Source: Gammaproteobacteria bacterium
GTDB lineage: Bacteria > Pseudomonadota > Gammaproteobacteria > Thiohalobacterales > Thiohalobacteraceae
NCBI GenBank assembly: GCA_018819175.1
Contig: JAHJQQ010000007.1
Location: 1-64,000 of the forward strand
Direction: 5' to 3'
Length of the DNA stretch: 64,000 nt
A program made the translations under genes and the position numbers. Positions 51,547-60,905 of this stretch are shown here, in pieces; the stretch's first letter is position 1; the number at the start of each line of letters is the position of its first letter. A model generated the notes under the pieces. It saw only the letters and a program-made list of their open reading frames with translations, was not told the DNA's origin and did no database searches.

Positions 51547-52245
51547 CTAGTCTTCCACGCCCATGGCCTTCTCCAACTCGGCGTCGAGATGGCGACCATG
51601 GCGGAAGCGACGGTAGAGGTAGATACCCAGCACGCCGGAGACAAAGAACAGCGCCACACCCAGACCGATGCGCACTGTCGGATCGATACCGATACCGCTG
51701 CCGATCAGCGCAAAGACCATCGTCTGGGGTACATAACCCAACCCTGAACCGAGAATAAACGGCACGGCACGTACACCGGATACCCCTGCCGCCAGACTGG
51801 TTACGGTGTTGTTCCCAACCGGCAACAACCGGATCAACAAGGTCATACCGAAGGTGTTGTCATGGATAAAATCATCGATACGCCGAATCTTGTTCGGATA
51901 ACGCGCCTTAACCAGGTCTCGGCCGAACCAGCGCGCAAAGAAAAAATCGATCACGCAACCACACATTGTCGCGAACACGCTTAGCAGAGTACCGACCACA
52001 AAGCCAAAGGCATAACCCCCCAGGAAACTCACTGCCTGGCGTGGCAGTGTCACTGCAGTCACTAGCGTGCCAACCGCCACGAACATTAACTCGCCGCTCA
52101 CGCCTTGGCCGCGCACCTGCGTATCGATCCAGGCCTTATCCAACAACGAGCCGAGCTGGTTTACCTCGAACAGATAAGCAACACTCACAAACAAGGCGAT
52201 AAACACCAGCCCTTTGACAAAGATTCGCGGATTTAACGCCGACAT
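51547..52245 (-). CDS. TVP38/TMEM64 (VTT-domain) membrane protein
   Basis: The 232-residue product has about five or six hydrophobic segments and the VTT/SNARE-associated core: FLGGYAFGFVVGTLLSVFAT (about 75-94) and FGMTLLIRLLPVGNNTVTSLAAGVSG (region about 134-158; conserved Arg, Pro). Related DedA/VTT proteins recycle or scramble membrane lipid carriers. Its place between a GT39 and a GT2 gene suggests a role in lipid-carrier supply. Confidence 0.88.
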   Translation of the reverse strand: MSALNPRIFVKGLVFIALFVSVAYLFEVNQLGSLLDKAWIDTQVRGQGVSGELMFVAVGTLVTAVTLPRQAVSFLGGYAFGFVVGTLLSVFATMCGCVIDFFFARWFGRDLVKARYPNKIRRIDDFIHDNTFGMTLLIRLLPVGNNTVTSLAAGVSGVRAVPFILGSGLGYVPQTMVFALIGSGIGIDPTVRIGLGVALFFVSGVLGIYLYRRFRHGRHLDAELEKAMGVED

Positions 52246-52293
52246 ACGGTCTTTACCCCTAACGCCATAACCACATTGAACTGCGTAAGCCGA

Positions 52294-53013
52294 TTATTCT
52301 TCTGTCACGACCGGCAGCTTGGCGCGACGCTGCAGCCAACTCACGCCAAACAGATCAACAATACCGACCCACAGGCGATTATGCAGACCATATTTGCTGA
52401 ACCCGCGTTCACGATGCCGGTGATTCACCTCGACCGACTGGATCTGCCCGCCCGCGCGCAGTACCAACGCTGGCAGATAGCGATGCATATGATCGAAGTA
52501 CGGCAGATCCAAGAAAGCCGCGCGGAGAAACACCTTCAATCCACAGCCGGTATCCGGCGTGGCATCCTTGAGCAGACCGCTACGCACAGAGTTAGCTATT
52601 TTGGATGAGATGCGCTTGATCCAGGTATCGCGACGCTTTTTGCGCCAGCCGGCCACCAGCCAAAGATTGGCCGGCGCATCAGCGGCACGGGTCGCTGCCA
52701 TCAGATTAGGAATATCAGCTGGATCGTTCTGACCATCTCCGTCCAGGGTCGCGATCCAGGGTGCACGTGCGGCCTTCACTCCGGTACGTACCGCCGTGCT
52801 CTGCCCGCAACTCGTCCGATGCGTGAGGATACGCAGGCGCGGGTAGGTTGCACGTGCCTCGGCCAGCACCTGCACGGTCTTATCGGTGCTGCCATCATTG
52901 ATATAGATGACCTCGTAGTCGAACTTGCCTTCGAGCGCCGCATGGATTTCAGCAAGCAGTGGCAACACATTGTCCTGCTCGTTCTTGACGGGGATGACGA
53001 CGGATAAATCCAT
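52294..53013 (-). CDS. GT2-family glycosyltransferase (polyprenyl-phosphate sugar synthase-like)
   Basis: The 239-residue product is a GT-A enzyme: VVIPVKNEQDNVLPLL (5-20), YEVIYINDGSTDKT (about 35-48), ATLDGDGQNDPADIP (about 90-104; the D-x-D metal site) and a QSTAVRTGVKAA segment. No transmembrane helices, as in Dpm1-type synthases. It probably charges polyprenyl phosphate with a sugar for the GT39 enzyme. Confidence 0.88.
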   Translation of the reverse strand: MDLSVVIPVKNEQDNVLPLLAEIHAALEGKFDYEVIYINDGSTDKTVQVLAEARATYPRLRILTHRTSCGQSTAVRTGVKAARAPWIATLDGDGQNDPADIPNLMAATRAADAPANLWLVAGWRKKRRDTWIKRISSKIANSVRSGLLKDATPDTGCGLKVFLRAAFLDLPYFDHMHRYLPALVLRAGGQIQSVEVNHRHRERGFSKYGLHNRLWVGIVDLFGVSWLQRRAKLPVVTEE

Positions 53014-53141
53014 GTTAATTTACCAAATTAAATTAGGGAATTAACGGGATTGTACCCGGAAGACAGCACGACAAGAACCCGTTATAGTCGAAGGCCCTGC
53101 ACCTACTCAACTCAGTGGACGATCTCAGGCGACAGCGCTCT

Positions 53142-55205
53142 ATGAGAAACGGCGGCGACTATACCAATCACCTGGCTGGAGAAACCAGCCCGTATCTGCT
53201 CCAGCATGCACACAATCCGGTCGACTGGCATCCCTGGGGGCCTGAGGCGCTGGCCTTGGCACGGCGCGAGAACAAGCCAATTCTGCTGTCGGTCGGTTAT
53301 TCCGCCTGCCATTGGTGTCATGTGATGGCCCATGAATCCTTCGAGGATGCCGATGTCGCCAAGGTGATGAACGATCTGTTCATCAACATCAAGGTCGACC
53401 GCGAGGAGCGCCCGGACCTCGACAAGATCTACCAGACCGCCCACTCCCTGCTTACTCAGCGCAATGGCGGCTGGCCGCTGACCATGTTTCTGACCCCGGA
53501 TGGCCAGATGCCGTTTTTCGGGGGCACTTATTTCCCCAAGGAACCGCGCTATGGCCTGCCCGGCTTTGTGGATCTGATGCAACGTGTGTCCGCCTTTTAT
53601 CGCGACCGTCAGACCGACATTGCCGAACAGAACGATGCCCTGCTCGGCGCGCTCAACAGCATCGCCGCACCGGCCGCGAGTGCGGGTAAACCTGATCCAC
53701 TACCTCTGGATATCGCGCGCAATCAACTCGAAAAACAGTTCGACGCAACACACGGCGGTTTTGGTCGCGCACCCAAGTTTCCGCACCCCACCAGTCTGGA
53801 ACGCCTGCTGCGACACTGGTCCGGTTCACGCACGACAGATCTGATCGACGCACGCGCGTTGGAAATGACGACCTTCACCCTGGAACGCATGGCACTCGGC
53901 GGCGTCTACGACCAGCTCGGTGGCGGCTTCTGCCGGTATTCGGTCGACGATTACTGGATGATTCCGCATTTCGAAAAGATGCTCTACGACAACGGCCCGT
54001 TGCTGGCCCTGTATGCCCAGGCACACGCCGCCACCGGCAATCCGCTGTTCGCCAGCATCGCGCACGAAACCGCGCGGTGGGTGATACGCGAAATGCAATC
54101 CCCCGAAGGCGGTTATTACTCAACGCTGGATGCCGACTCCGAAGGTGAGGAAGGCAAGTTCTATGTCTGGACGCGCGACCAGGTGCGCGCGCTCTTAGGT
54201 GATGATTATGATCTGTTCGCGCGTCGCTTCGGCCTGGATCGCGAACCCAATTTCGAGGGCCATTATCATCTGCACATCTTCACCAGCCTGGCCGAATTGG
54301 CAAAAGAATTCGGTCTGTCTGAACAAGTGATCAGTGAAAAACTCAATCAGGCGCGTAACAAACTCAAGACTGTACGCGATCAACGCATCTGGCCCGGTCG
54401 CGATGAAAAAATCCTCACCAGCTGGAACGGCCTGATGATCCGTGGCATGGCCATCGCCGCGCGGCATCTGGCTGCGCCGGAATATGCTGCCTCCGCCGAA
54501 CGTGCCTTGGATTTCATCCGCACGACCCTGTGGCGCGATGGTCGCCTGGTCGCCACTTACAAGGACGGCAAGGCGCATCTGAATGCCTATCTTGATGACT
54601 ATGTTTTCCTGATCGACGGCATCCTGGAACTGCTGCAGGTACGCTGGCGCGACGGCGATCTGGCCTTTGCACTCGAACTTGCAGAGGTCGTGCTGCAACA
54701 TTTTCAAGATCCCGCCGGTGGCTTTTTCTTCACCTCCGACGATCACGAAACCTTGATCCAACGCCCCAAGCCCGTCTCGGATGACGCAATACCTTCAGGC
54801 AATGGCGTCGCCGCCACGGTGTTTGGCCGCTTGGGACATCTTGTGGGCGACCTGCGCTATGTAGACGCCGGCGAACGCAGCCTGCATGCGCTCTGGTCGG
54901 TAATCGAACAGAATGCCTATGCCTGCACCAGTCTGCTGCTGGCGGTGGAGGAATATCTGTTTCCCGGCCAAACCATCGTTATCCGCGGACAGACCGCAGA
55001 CCTGGCTATATGGCGAGATCAATGCGCGCACGCTTACGCGCCGCGCCGCCTGACCCTGGCCATACCGAGTGACGCGCAAGCCCTGCCGGGGCTGCTCGCT
55101 GAACGCACAGTCCTCAACACCACCACGGCGTATGTCTGCACGGGTACGCAATGCAGTCCGCCCGTCACGAAATTTTCTGAACTAGAATCGCTCCTGGACG
55201 GCTAG
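53142..55205 (+). CDS. DUF255 thioredoxin-like / six-hairpin protein (YyaL family)
   Basis: The 687-residue product has an N-terminal thioredoxin-like DUF255 domain with VGYSACHWCHVMAHESFED (about 52-70; C-x-x-C), VDREERPDLDKIYQ (about 85-98) and GGTYFPKEPRYG. A long alpha/alpha-toroid region follows (GGGFCRYSVDDYWMIPHFEKMLYDN, region about 268-292). Human SPATA20 and Bacillus YyaL are relatives; the activity is not established. ATG 53142 fits family alignments; the frame is open from 53115. Confidence 0.9.
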   Translation: MRNGGDYTNHLAGETSPYLLQHAHNPVDWHPWGPEALALARRENKPILLSVGYSACHWCHVMAHESFEDADVAKVMNDLFINIKVDREERPDLDKIYQTAHSLLTQRNGGWPLTMFLTPDGQMPFFGGTYFPKEPRYGLPGFVDLMQRVSAFYRDRQTDIAEQNDALLGALNSIAAPAASAGKPDPLPLDIARNQLEKQFDATHGGFGRAPKFPHPTSLERLLRHWSGSRTTDLIDARALEMTTFTLERMALGGVYDQLGGGFCRYSVDDYWMIPHFEKMLYDNGPLLALYAQAHAATGNPLFASIAHETARWVIREMQSPEGGYYSTLDADSEGEEGKFYVWTRDQVRALLGDDYDLFARRFGLDREPNFEGHYHLHIFTSLAELAKEFGLSEQVISEKLNQARNKLKTVRDQRIWPGRDEKILTSWNGLMIRGMAIAARHLAAPEYAASAERALDFIRTTLWRDGRLVATYKDGKAHLNAYLDDYVFLIDGILELLQVRWRDGDLAFALELAEVVLQHFQDPAGGFFFTSDDHETLIQRPKPVSDDAIPSGNGVAATVFGRLGHLVGDLRYVDAGERSLHALWSVIEQNAYACTSLLLAVEEYLFPGQTIVIRGQTADLAIWRDQCAHAYAPRRLTLAIPSDAQALPGLLAERTVLNTTTAYVCTGTQCSPPVTKFSELESLLDG

Positions 55206-55357
55206 AAATCCGGCCGCCGCGGTTCCGACACGATTGTTTTCAATTTCCATGCTAAAACTAGAGGTGTATCCGTGTAGGATAGCACTCGGTTTCACGAAGC
55301 CGTCGCTCACGCCTTGGCCACCGCGCCATCAAGGTAACTGACATAGGAGAAATGAAG

Positions 55358-55762
55358 ATGGGAATGATGAGTGAGTTCAAAGAATTTGCCATGAAAGGCA
55401 ACGTGGTCGATATGGCTGTCGGCATCATCATCGGCGCGGCCTTCGGCAAGATCGTATCGTCCTTCGTCGGAGACGTGATCATGCCGCCACTGGGCGTGCT
55501 CATCGGCGGCGTGGACTTCACCAACCTGAGCTTCATATTGAAGGAAGCCGCTGGCGACGCCGCTGCGGTGACCATCAACTACGGAAAATTCGTCCAGACC
55601 GTGTTTGATTTCACCATTGTCGCCTTCGCCATTTTCATGGCCATCAAGGCAATGAACAGTCTGAAGAAGAAAGAAGAGGCGGCTCCGGCTGCACCACCAG
55701 CTCCAACTAAAGAAGAATTATTGCTGACCGAGATCCGCGACCTGCTGAAACAGAAAGCCTAA
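55358..55762 (+). CDS. mscL: Large-conductance mechanosensitive channel MscL
   Basis: MscL opens under membrane tension to release osmolytes. The 134-residue product has the amphipathic start SEFKEFAMKGNVVDMAVGIIIGAAFGKIV (region 5-33, TM1), the periplasmic loop and TM2 (VFDFTIVAFAIFMAIKAMN, about 83-101), and a charged C-terminal helix ending EELLLTEIRDLLKQKA. GGAG (55346-55349) favours ATG 55358 over 55352. It stands alone between the DUF255 gene and a RAYT element. Confidence 0.96.
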   Translation: MGMMSEFKEFAMKGNVVDMAVGIIIGAAFGKIVSSFVGDVIMPPLGVLIGGVDFTNLSFILKEAAGDAAAVTINYGKFVQTVFDFTIVAFAIFMAIKAMNSLKKKEEAAPAAPPAPTKEELLLTEIRDLLKQKA

Positions 55763-56533
55763 TTCAGGGGACAGTATATTTAACTATCAATCCCTATAGC
55801 TATACTGCCGTAACGACTAGTGACACGACAAAAATGGAGTTCCCACGATGGCAAGGATTGCCCGTGTCGTGGTTCCCGGTTGCCCTCACCATGTAACACA
55901 ACGAGGAAATCGGCGCCAACAGACCTTTTTCGGTCATGATGATTACGCTGCTTATCGCACCATGCTTGCAGAGGCCTGCCGCAAAAACGGCACCGAGGTT
56001 TGGGCCTATTGCTTGATGCCCAATCACGTACATCTCGTGCTGGTCCCTCATCATGAAGACGGCTTACGCAGTGTTCTTGGAGACACCCACCGACGTTATA
56101 CGCGTCACGTAAACTTCCGAGAGGGATGGCGCGGACATTTGTGGCAGGAGCGCTTCCATTCTTTCCCGATGGACGAACGCTATCTACTATCCACTGTGCG
56201 CTACGTAGAGCTCAATCCTGTTGCCGCCCAGTTGTGCCAACGGCCTGAAGAATGGGCCTGGTCAAGTGCCCGGGCGCACATTGCCGCCACCGATGATGTG
56301 TTGGTCAGCGTTCGCCCGATGCTTGAGCGTATTAGCGACTGGCCTACTTATTTGAGCCGGCCGACAAGTAAATCTGAAATCGATGATTTACGCAAACATA
56401 CCCGCACTGGTCGCCCCCTCGGCAACCCCGGCTTTAACGATCGACTTGAACAACTTCTGTCGAGAACGCTACGCCCACAAAAGCCGGGGCCAAAAACAGG
56501 AGAATATGAGAGTTAAATATACTGTCCCCGGAA
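55763..56533 (+). mobile_element. RAYT element with 23-bp inverted ends
   Basis: The left end 55763-55785 (ATTCAGGGGACAGTATATTT then AACT) and the right end 56511-56533 are complementary with one mismatch in 23; the inner 19 bp are perfect. They flank a single RAYT gene whose TAA stop (56514-56516) lies inside the right arm. The GGGGACxG motif is shared with the repeat at the lipB start. Confidence 0.88.
55848..56516 (+). CDS. REP-associated tyrosine transposase (RAYT)
   Basis: The 222-residue product has the Y1/HUH domain of RAYTs: GCPHHVTQRGNRRQQTFF (about 11-28), the HUH motif in MPNHVHLVLVP (about 58-68) and the catalytic Tyr in VRYVELNPVAAQLC (about 121-134), followed by WAWSSARAH and a C-terminal extension. 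RAYTs act on hairpin-forming REP sequences. The gene appears intact. Candidate substrates are its own flanks and the similar repeat at 19795-19871. Confidence 0.95.
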   Translation: MARIARVVVPGCPHHVTQRGNRRQQTFFGHDDYAAYRTMLAEACRKNGTEVWAYCLMPNHVHLVLVPHHEDGLRSVLGDTHRRYTRHVNFREGWRGHLWQERFHSFPMDERYLLSTVRYVELNPVAAQLCQRPEEWAWSSARAHIAATDDVLVSVRPMLERISDWPTYLSRPTSKSEIDDLRKHTRTGRPLGNPGFNDRLEQLLSRTLRPQKPGPKTGEYES

Positions 56534-56537
56534 TAGG

Positions 56538-57908
56538 CTATTTCACAATCCGATAACAGGGCGTGTATTTCTTACCCGGCAGCTTCATGCGCTGCTGTGC
56601 GACAAAGGATTCGAGCAGTGCGTCCAGGGGACCGAGGATCTCGGCATCACCGCGGATTTCGAAATGACCGTGCTCTTCGATGGCACGAATGCCTTCGTCC
56701 TTCACATTACCGGCGACGATACCCGAGAAGGCACGGCGCAAGTTGGCCGCCAGCAGATGCCGATCCTGTTTTTTGTGCAGCTCCAGGTTTGCCATGTTTT
56801 CGTGGCTGGGTATGAAGGGCTGCTGAAAGGCGCGTTCGATTTTGAGCATCCAGTTGAAATAATAGGCATCACCCGCCTCCTTGCGGAACGCCTTCACGCG
56901 CTCGATGCCGGACAGCATTTCGCGCGCCACCCGTGCAGGGTCATTGATGATGACCTGATAACGCTGTTGCGCTTCGATGCCCAGGCTGTCGCCGATGAAC
57001 TGATGGACACCTTTGAAATACTCTTCGGTGTGCTCTGGCCCGGTAAGTATCATCGGGTACGGAATATCCTTGTTATCCGGGTGCAGCAGAATCCCCAACA
57101 GATAGAGAATCTCCTCGGCCGTACCGACACCGCCCGGAAATACGACAATGCCATGCCCCGTGCGAACGAAGGCTTCCAGGCGCTTTTCGATATCCGGCAT
57201 GATGACCAGATCGTTGACGATGGGATTGGGCGATTCGGCCGCGATAATGCCCGGCTCGGATATGCCCAGATATTGGCCGTTATTGATACGTTGTTTGGCA
57301 TGGCCAATGGTGGCGCCCTTCATCGGTCCCTTCATCGCGCCCGGCCCGCAACCGGTACAGATATCCATACCACGCAGACCGATCTGATAACCCACTTCCT
57401 TGGTGTAATCGTATTCCTCGCGCTTGATGGAATGCCCGCCCCAGCACACGACCAGATGCGGATTGGTCATGGGTCGGAGGATATTGGCATTGCGCAGAAT
57501 ATGGAAAACGCCATTAGTCACACCGCCCGAGGATTCCAGATCAAATTTGGGATTGCCGCTGATTTCGTCGTTGACATAAATCACGTCCCGCAGCACAGCA
57601 AAGAGATGCTCATTGATACCGCGGATCATCTTGCCGTCAACGAAGGCGTTACCCGGCGCCCCTGTTACCTCCAGCTTGATGCCGCGCTCCACCTGCTTCA
57701 CGCGGATATCGAATGATTTATATCGCTCCAGCAGCTCCTTGCCGTCGTCCAGACTGCTGCCGCAGTTCAAGACCGCCAATGAGCAGTTGCGAAAAACGTT
57801 ATACAGGCCACCCTTGCTGGTATCGAGCAGCTTGCCGACTTCCAGCTTGGACAGCACATCAAGTCGGCCGATGGGCGTAATAAGGGCGTCGATCACTTTG
57901 TCATTCAT
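56538..57908 (-). CDS. ppnN: Pyrimidine/purine-5'-nucleotide nucleosidase PpnN
   Basis: PpnN (YgdH) hydrolyses the N-glycosidic bond of nucleoside monophosphates and is controlled by (p)ppGpp in E. coli. The 456-residue product has an N-terminal DUF4478-type part, a central LOG domain with VVFPGGVGTAEEILYLLGIL (about 250-269; GGxGTxxE) and a C-terminal DUF3412-type part. The length fits. It stands alone and convergent with the RAYT element. Confidence 0.94.
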   Translation of the reverse strand: MNDKVIDALITPIGRLDVLSKLEVGKLLDTSKGGLYNVFRNCSLAVLNCGSSLDDGKELLERYKSFDIRVKQVERGIKLEVTGAPGNAFVDGKMIRGINEHLFAVLRDVIYVNDEISGNPKFDLESSGGVTNGVFHILRNANILRPMTNPHLVVCWGGHSIKREEYDYTKEVGYQIGLRGMDICTGCGPGAMKGPMKGATIGHAKQRINNGQYLGISEPGIIAAESPNPIVNDLVIMPDIEKRLEAFVRTGHGIVVFPGGVGTAEEILYLLGILLHPDNKDIPYPMILTGPEHTEEYFKGVHQFIGDSLGIEAQQRYQVIINDPARVAREMLSGIERVKAFRKEAGDAYYFNWMLKIERAFQQPFIPSHENMANLELHKKQDRHLLAANLRRAFSGIVAGNVKDEGIRAIEEHGHFEIRGDAEILGPLDALLESFVAQQRMKLPGKKYTPCYRIVK

Positions 57909-58086
57909 AGGTGCACAGGGTATCCGGATTGATAAATATCGTGATAATTGCAGACGTCGGGAGAGTCAAATATCTGGGCGTTAGTTAGATTTTATTACAA
58001 GAACTATGCCAATATTCATCACAGATAGCGTTCTATTTCAAGGATGGGCTGAATCTGATGGCACGTCGGCGACAGTGTTACGACCG

Positions 58087-58317
58087 CTACTGCCTTTCCT
58101 GATTCTCGATAGCTTCCCGCTGTTTGGCTGCTGCCGCGTCCAGGGTCTGTTGCACAGCTTCCGCTTTCTCCAGTGTCTTCACCTGATCACTGAAAACATT
58201 ATCGTCCGGCAAACGTCCTTGCTGCCGGGGCGCAGATGAGGTGTCGTCATCCGGATTTGAACATCCACCCAGCAAAGCGACAAAAATAAATACTGCCAAT
58301 CCATATGTCTTGTACAT
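58087..58317 (-). CDS. Small putative lipoprotein
   Basis: From ATG 58317 (GGAGG nine bases upstream) the product has 76 residues: signal segment YKTYGLAVFIFVALL, lipobox L-G-G-C (Cys 19), then a polar, probably coiled-coil C-terminal half (VKTLEKAEAVQQTLDAAAAKQREAIENQ). Function unknown. Same strand as, and about 195 bp downstream of, the sigma-factor gene. Confidence 0.7.
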   Translation of the reverse strand: MYKTYGLAVFIFVALLGGCSNPDDDTSSAPRQQGRLPDDNVFSDQVKTLEKAEAVQQTLDAAAAKQREAIENQERQ

Positions 58318-58511
58318 CACGCTCATCCTCCATGTTTGCGGCCAATCGATATCAGCTTACTCGGAAATATATGGCCCAGGAGAATTATTGCACACGGAAA
58401 TGACAGAATCTCGGCTGTTACTGCGCGGGGCGCACGGTATTGCCGACCTTGCGGATAGCGAGGCCAATGAACAGGCTCATCCGGAGGTTAAAAAGGCGCA
58501 ATCCATACCAC

Positions 58512-59726
58512 TCAATTAAGACAGCCGCGCAGCGCCCAGGTCGAACTCAAGGCACGCAGGCTGGTCAACGCCTGCGCCTCCAGTTGGCGAATACGTTCGC
58601 GTGTCACGCCCTGCTGCCGGGCGATTTGCTCCAGCGTGCAATCATCACGCACGCCGATGCCAAAGCGCATCTGGAGAATTCGGGCTTGGCGCTCGGGTAA
58701 CTGAGTCAGTAATTCCGCCACGGCACGCCGCATATCGTCGTTAACGATCCGCGCTTCGGGACCTGACTCTAGCGCATCAACCAGGATATCCATGCGGCAA
58801 ATACCTTCGGTCGCCGCAAGCGGTGCATCCAACGCCAAGGGTGGCAGCAGCGTTACCAGCGCCCTATGCACAATGTCGACACTGATTCCCAGCCGATCTG
58901 CTGTTGCAGCATGTTTGCCGCAGGGTTGTTGTTCTGACCCGAGACTATCCAGCGTCCGCGCTACTTGTCGCGCCTCCCAATACTGCGCAACGGATGGGCG
59001 CACATCCCGCCCTTGACGGGCAATGGCATAGACCATCGCACGCCGTATCCACCACATGGCGTAGGTCGACATGCGCGTACCCTGCTCGGGATCAAAGCGT
59101 TCAATGGCGCGCAACAGACCGAGATTACCCTCTTGCACCAGATCCATAAACGGCAACGGTCCGTAACGATATTTCCGTGCCAACATGGCGACCATTCTCT
59201 GATTGGCCTGGACCAGATGGTTGGTCAATCCACCGATTGCCTTTACCGCCCGCTTTGCGTTGTGGATGAAATTCGCGCTCTTCGACAGTCCATGCGACTC
59301 AACAACCGCAATCAAATCAACCATGAATTCTGTACGTAACCGCAAGGGTTGCAACACCGCGTAACATGCCTGCGCATCATGCTGTGCCGATGCCGAAACA
59401 AGGTCATTCAATTTCCGCATACACTCATCCAGCAGCAACCCGGTACGTTCCGACGTCAGTTCGGATTCAGCGGCAGGCATAAGACCACGCGCAACGATCC
59501 GCCCTGCCCGGCCTGTTGGTGCCGTGCATACATAACACTCCAGCAGAATGGCTGTAACAGCGGCATCATCGGCAATGGCGCGATTGTAACGCTGTTGTTC
59601 AAGGTCAATCGCACGCGCCCAGGAGAATTGCTGTTCCTGGTCTGGTACGGGCCGCGCATTTATCGTGACGAGGTAAAGCTCTGTTGGATCATTGGATGTC
59701 ATAGGCAATCCCGCCTTTTTAGTCAT
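58512..59726 (-). CDS. Divergent sigma-70 family RNA polymerase sigma factor
   Basis: The 404-residue product has a core region 2 (LVQANQRMVAMLARKYRYG, PFMDLVQEGNLGLLRAIERFD, then STYAMWWIRRAM; about 190-245), a weak region 3 and a clear region 4 (LPERQARILQMRFGIG, then TLEQIARQQGVTRERIRQLEA; about 345-390). Residues 1-185 do not look like RpoD, RpoS or RpoH region 1 and contain several Cys. It is thus a group 2/3-like sigma with an unusual N-terminal part. The start ATG at 59726 overlaps the upstream TAA (ATGACTAA), so it is coupled to the HDOD gene; a start at 59702 is possible. Confidence 0.85.
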   Translation of the reverse strand: MTKKAGLPMTSNDPTELYLVTINARPVPDQEQQFSWARAIDLEQQRYNRAIADDAAVTAILLECYVCTAPTGRAGRIVARGLMPAAESELTSERTGLLLDECMRKLNDLVSASAQHDAQACYAVLQPLRLRTEFMVDLIAVVESHGLSKSANFIHNAKRAVKAIGGLTNHLVQANQRMVAMLARKYRYGPLPFMDLVQEGNLGLLRAIERFDPEQGTRMSTYAMWWIRRAMVYAIARQGRDVRPSVAQYWEARQVARTLDSLGSEQQPCGKHAATADRLGISVDIVHRALVTLLPPLALDAPLAATEGICRMDILVDALESGPEARIVNDDMRRAVAELLTQLPERQARILQMRFGIGVRDDCTLEQIARQQGVTRERIRQLEAQALTSLRALSSTWALRGCLN

Positions 59727-60606
59727 TATCGGAGGCAACTCCTGTTGCCTGTGTAGCGGCTATACAGTTCAAAGAACGTAACCTGCATGCCGATTTATAC
59801 AATTCGATGATTTTGCATCGGCCGAGCTGACGAATCTGCAATAACGACTCCAACTCAACCGCCTGTGGCCCCAAAATGCCAAATACCCATGCGCACAGAT
59901 CCGGAATAGCGCCAAACATATGCTGTGCCAGCGCTTGGGTGGACGCAATCGTCGTTTGCCAATCCGAACATAACCAGACATCGGCCATATTTTCTGCAAG
60001 CACTATGCAAGCAGTTGCTTCATCGATATCAGACAAGCATGCATGCCCACCCTGACCCGCGGCCACCAGACCGCAGATCACACTGGATACATTTCGCGCT
60101 TCCAGCCAGCCTGCTGATGTCTCGACACTGTGAGATATTGCCGCATCGGCGTTTCGGTCAATCAGCACAGCGATGTTGCGTAACACGGCGGCCGTTTTAA
60201 TACAGGCCCAATCGGTACGACGCAGGTGTCGCGCGATGGCACCCGCATAAGCCGATCTGAGCACTGCATGCTGCCAGTACCTGATGTAATCGATGTCACT
60301 TATCGGGCGCCGTCGTACCAGCAAACGGAAACCAAGGCAGACACACAACGCCCTCGGCACACCCAATCGTTCGATCGCCGCACGTACGGATGTGCAGCGT
60401 TCCGCCACAGCACGGTTCTTGCCCGAGGCTTGCAACAAGGCAACCACGGTGGCTGGATCTCCCCCCACTGCCTGCTCCATATCAGCGACGCTGACCGATG
60501 ATCTACGAGCCAACTCCACCAGACGTAACGCTGTGATCGGGGCGCTGGGTAATCGTTCCAGGTCAGCTGGCATGCAAACCCTTACGCATTCGTCCTTGAA
60601 TAACAT
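59719..60606 (-). CDS. HDOD-domain protein upstream of the sigma factor
   Basis: The 295-residue product has an HDOD-like domain: LPSAPITALRLVELARRSSVSVADMEQAVGGDPA (region about 15-48), RAAIERLGVPRALCVCLGFRLL (about 68-89) and YWQHAVLRSAYAGAIARHL. The HD residues are incomplete, as in this non-catalytic family. HDOD proteins serve as signalling scaffolds. GAGAGG supports ATG 60606; the longer frame to 60795 lacks signals. It overlaps the sigma gene by eight bases and may regulate it, for example as an anti- or co-sigma element (inference). Confidence 0.8.
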   Translation of the reverse strand: MLFKDECVRVCMPADLERLPSAPITALRLVELARRSSVSVADMEQAVGGDPATVVALLQASGKNRAVAERCTSVRAAIERLGVPRALCVCLGFRLLVRRRPISDIDYIRYWQHAVLRSAYAGAIARHLRRTDWACIKTAAVLRNIAVLIDRNADAAISHSVETSAGWLEARNVSSVICGLVAAGQGGHACLSDIDEATACIVLAENMADVWLCSDWQTTIASTQALAQHMFGAIPDLCAWVFGILGPQAVELESLLQIRQLGRCKIIELYKSACRLRSLNCIAATQATGVASDND

Positions 60607-60853
60607 CCTGTCCCTCTCCCAACTTTTCTCCGGCGTCTGCCATGGTCCGGTCCAAAGGGGCTGTGCTAAGGTGACCCATAATGGATCACCCGCCCATGCA
60701 GATTGGGGATTAACCCCATCTGTGAACGGGCAACCCGCGACAGCGGATCTGGCACGGACTCCCCAAACGACAGCAACGCCACGCGACTCAACCACGTCCC
60801 GTGGTGGCTATGCTATGCTCGATAACTTGTTGTTTTAGCGCAGGATTATCAAC
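60607..60853. other. Long leader between HDOD gene and divergent regulator
   Basis: About 250 bp with no gene I can support. A minus-strand frame continues from the HDOD gene to 60795 without family resemblance. The segment ends at the palindrome block at 60854-60898. Confidence 0.4.
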
Positions 60854-60883
60854 ACATAACATGTATGTAACTACATATTATGT
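60854..60883. promoter_or_regulatory. 30-bp imperfect palindrome, candidate operator
   Basis: ACATAA (60854-60859) and TTATGT (60878-60883) are complementary ends, and the inner ATGTA-AC-TACAT (60866-60877) is a second inverted repeat. AT-rich, 23 bp before the CI-like gene and between it and the divergent HDOD-sigma genes. Likely bound by the CI-like regulator. Confidence 0.6.
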
Positions 60884-60898
60884 GTATGTCTAACATAC
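60884..60898. promoter_or_regulatory. 15-bp palindrome GTATGT-CTA-ACATAC, candidate operator
   Basis: Perfect 6-bp arms around CTA, directly adjacent to the 30-bp palindrome and eight bases before the ATG at 60906. Binding here would block translation start or transcription of the regulator, fitting autoregulation. Confidence 0.55.
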
Positions 60899-60905
60899 AA
60901 TAAAG

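Noticed and set aside
58006..58239. Plus-strand open frame of 77 codons
   Set aside because: It overlaps the lipoprotein gene on the other strand, which has a clear lipobox and GGAGG.
60607..60795. N-terminal extension of the HDOD protein
   Set aside because: The extension lacks a ribosome-binding site and HDOD resemblance; ATG 60606 has GAGAGG at the right distance.
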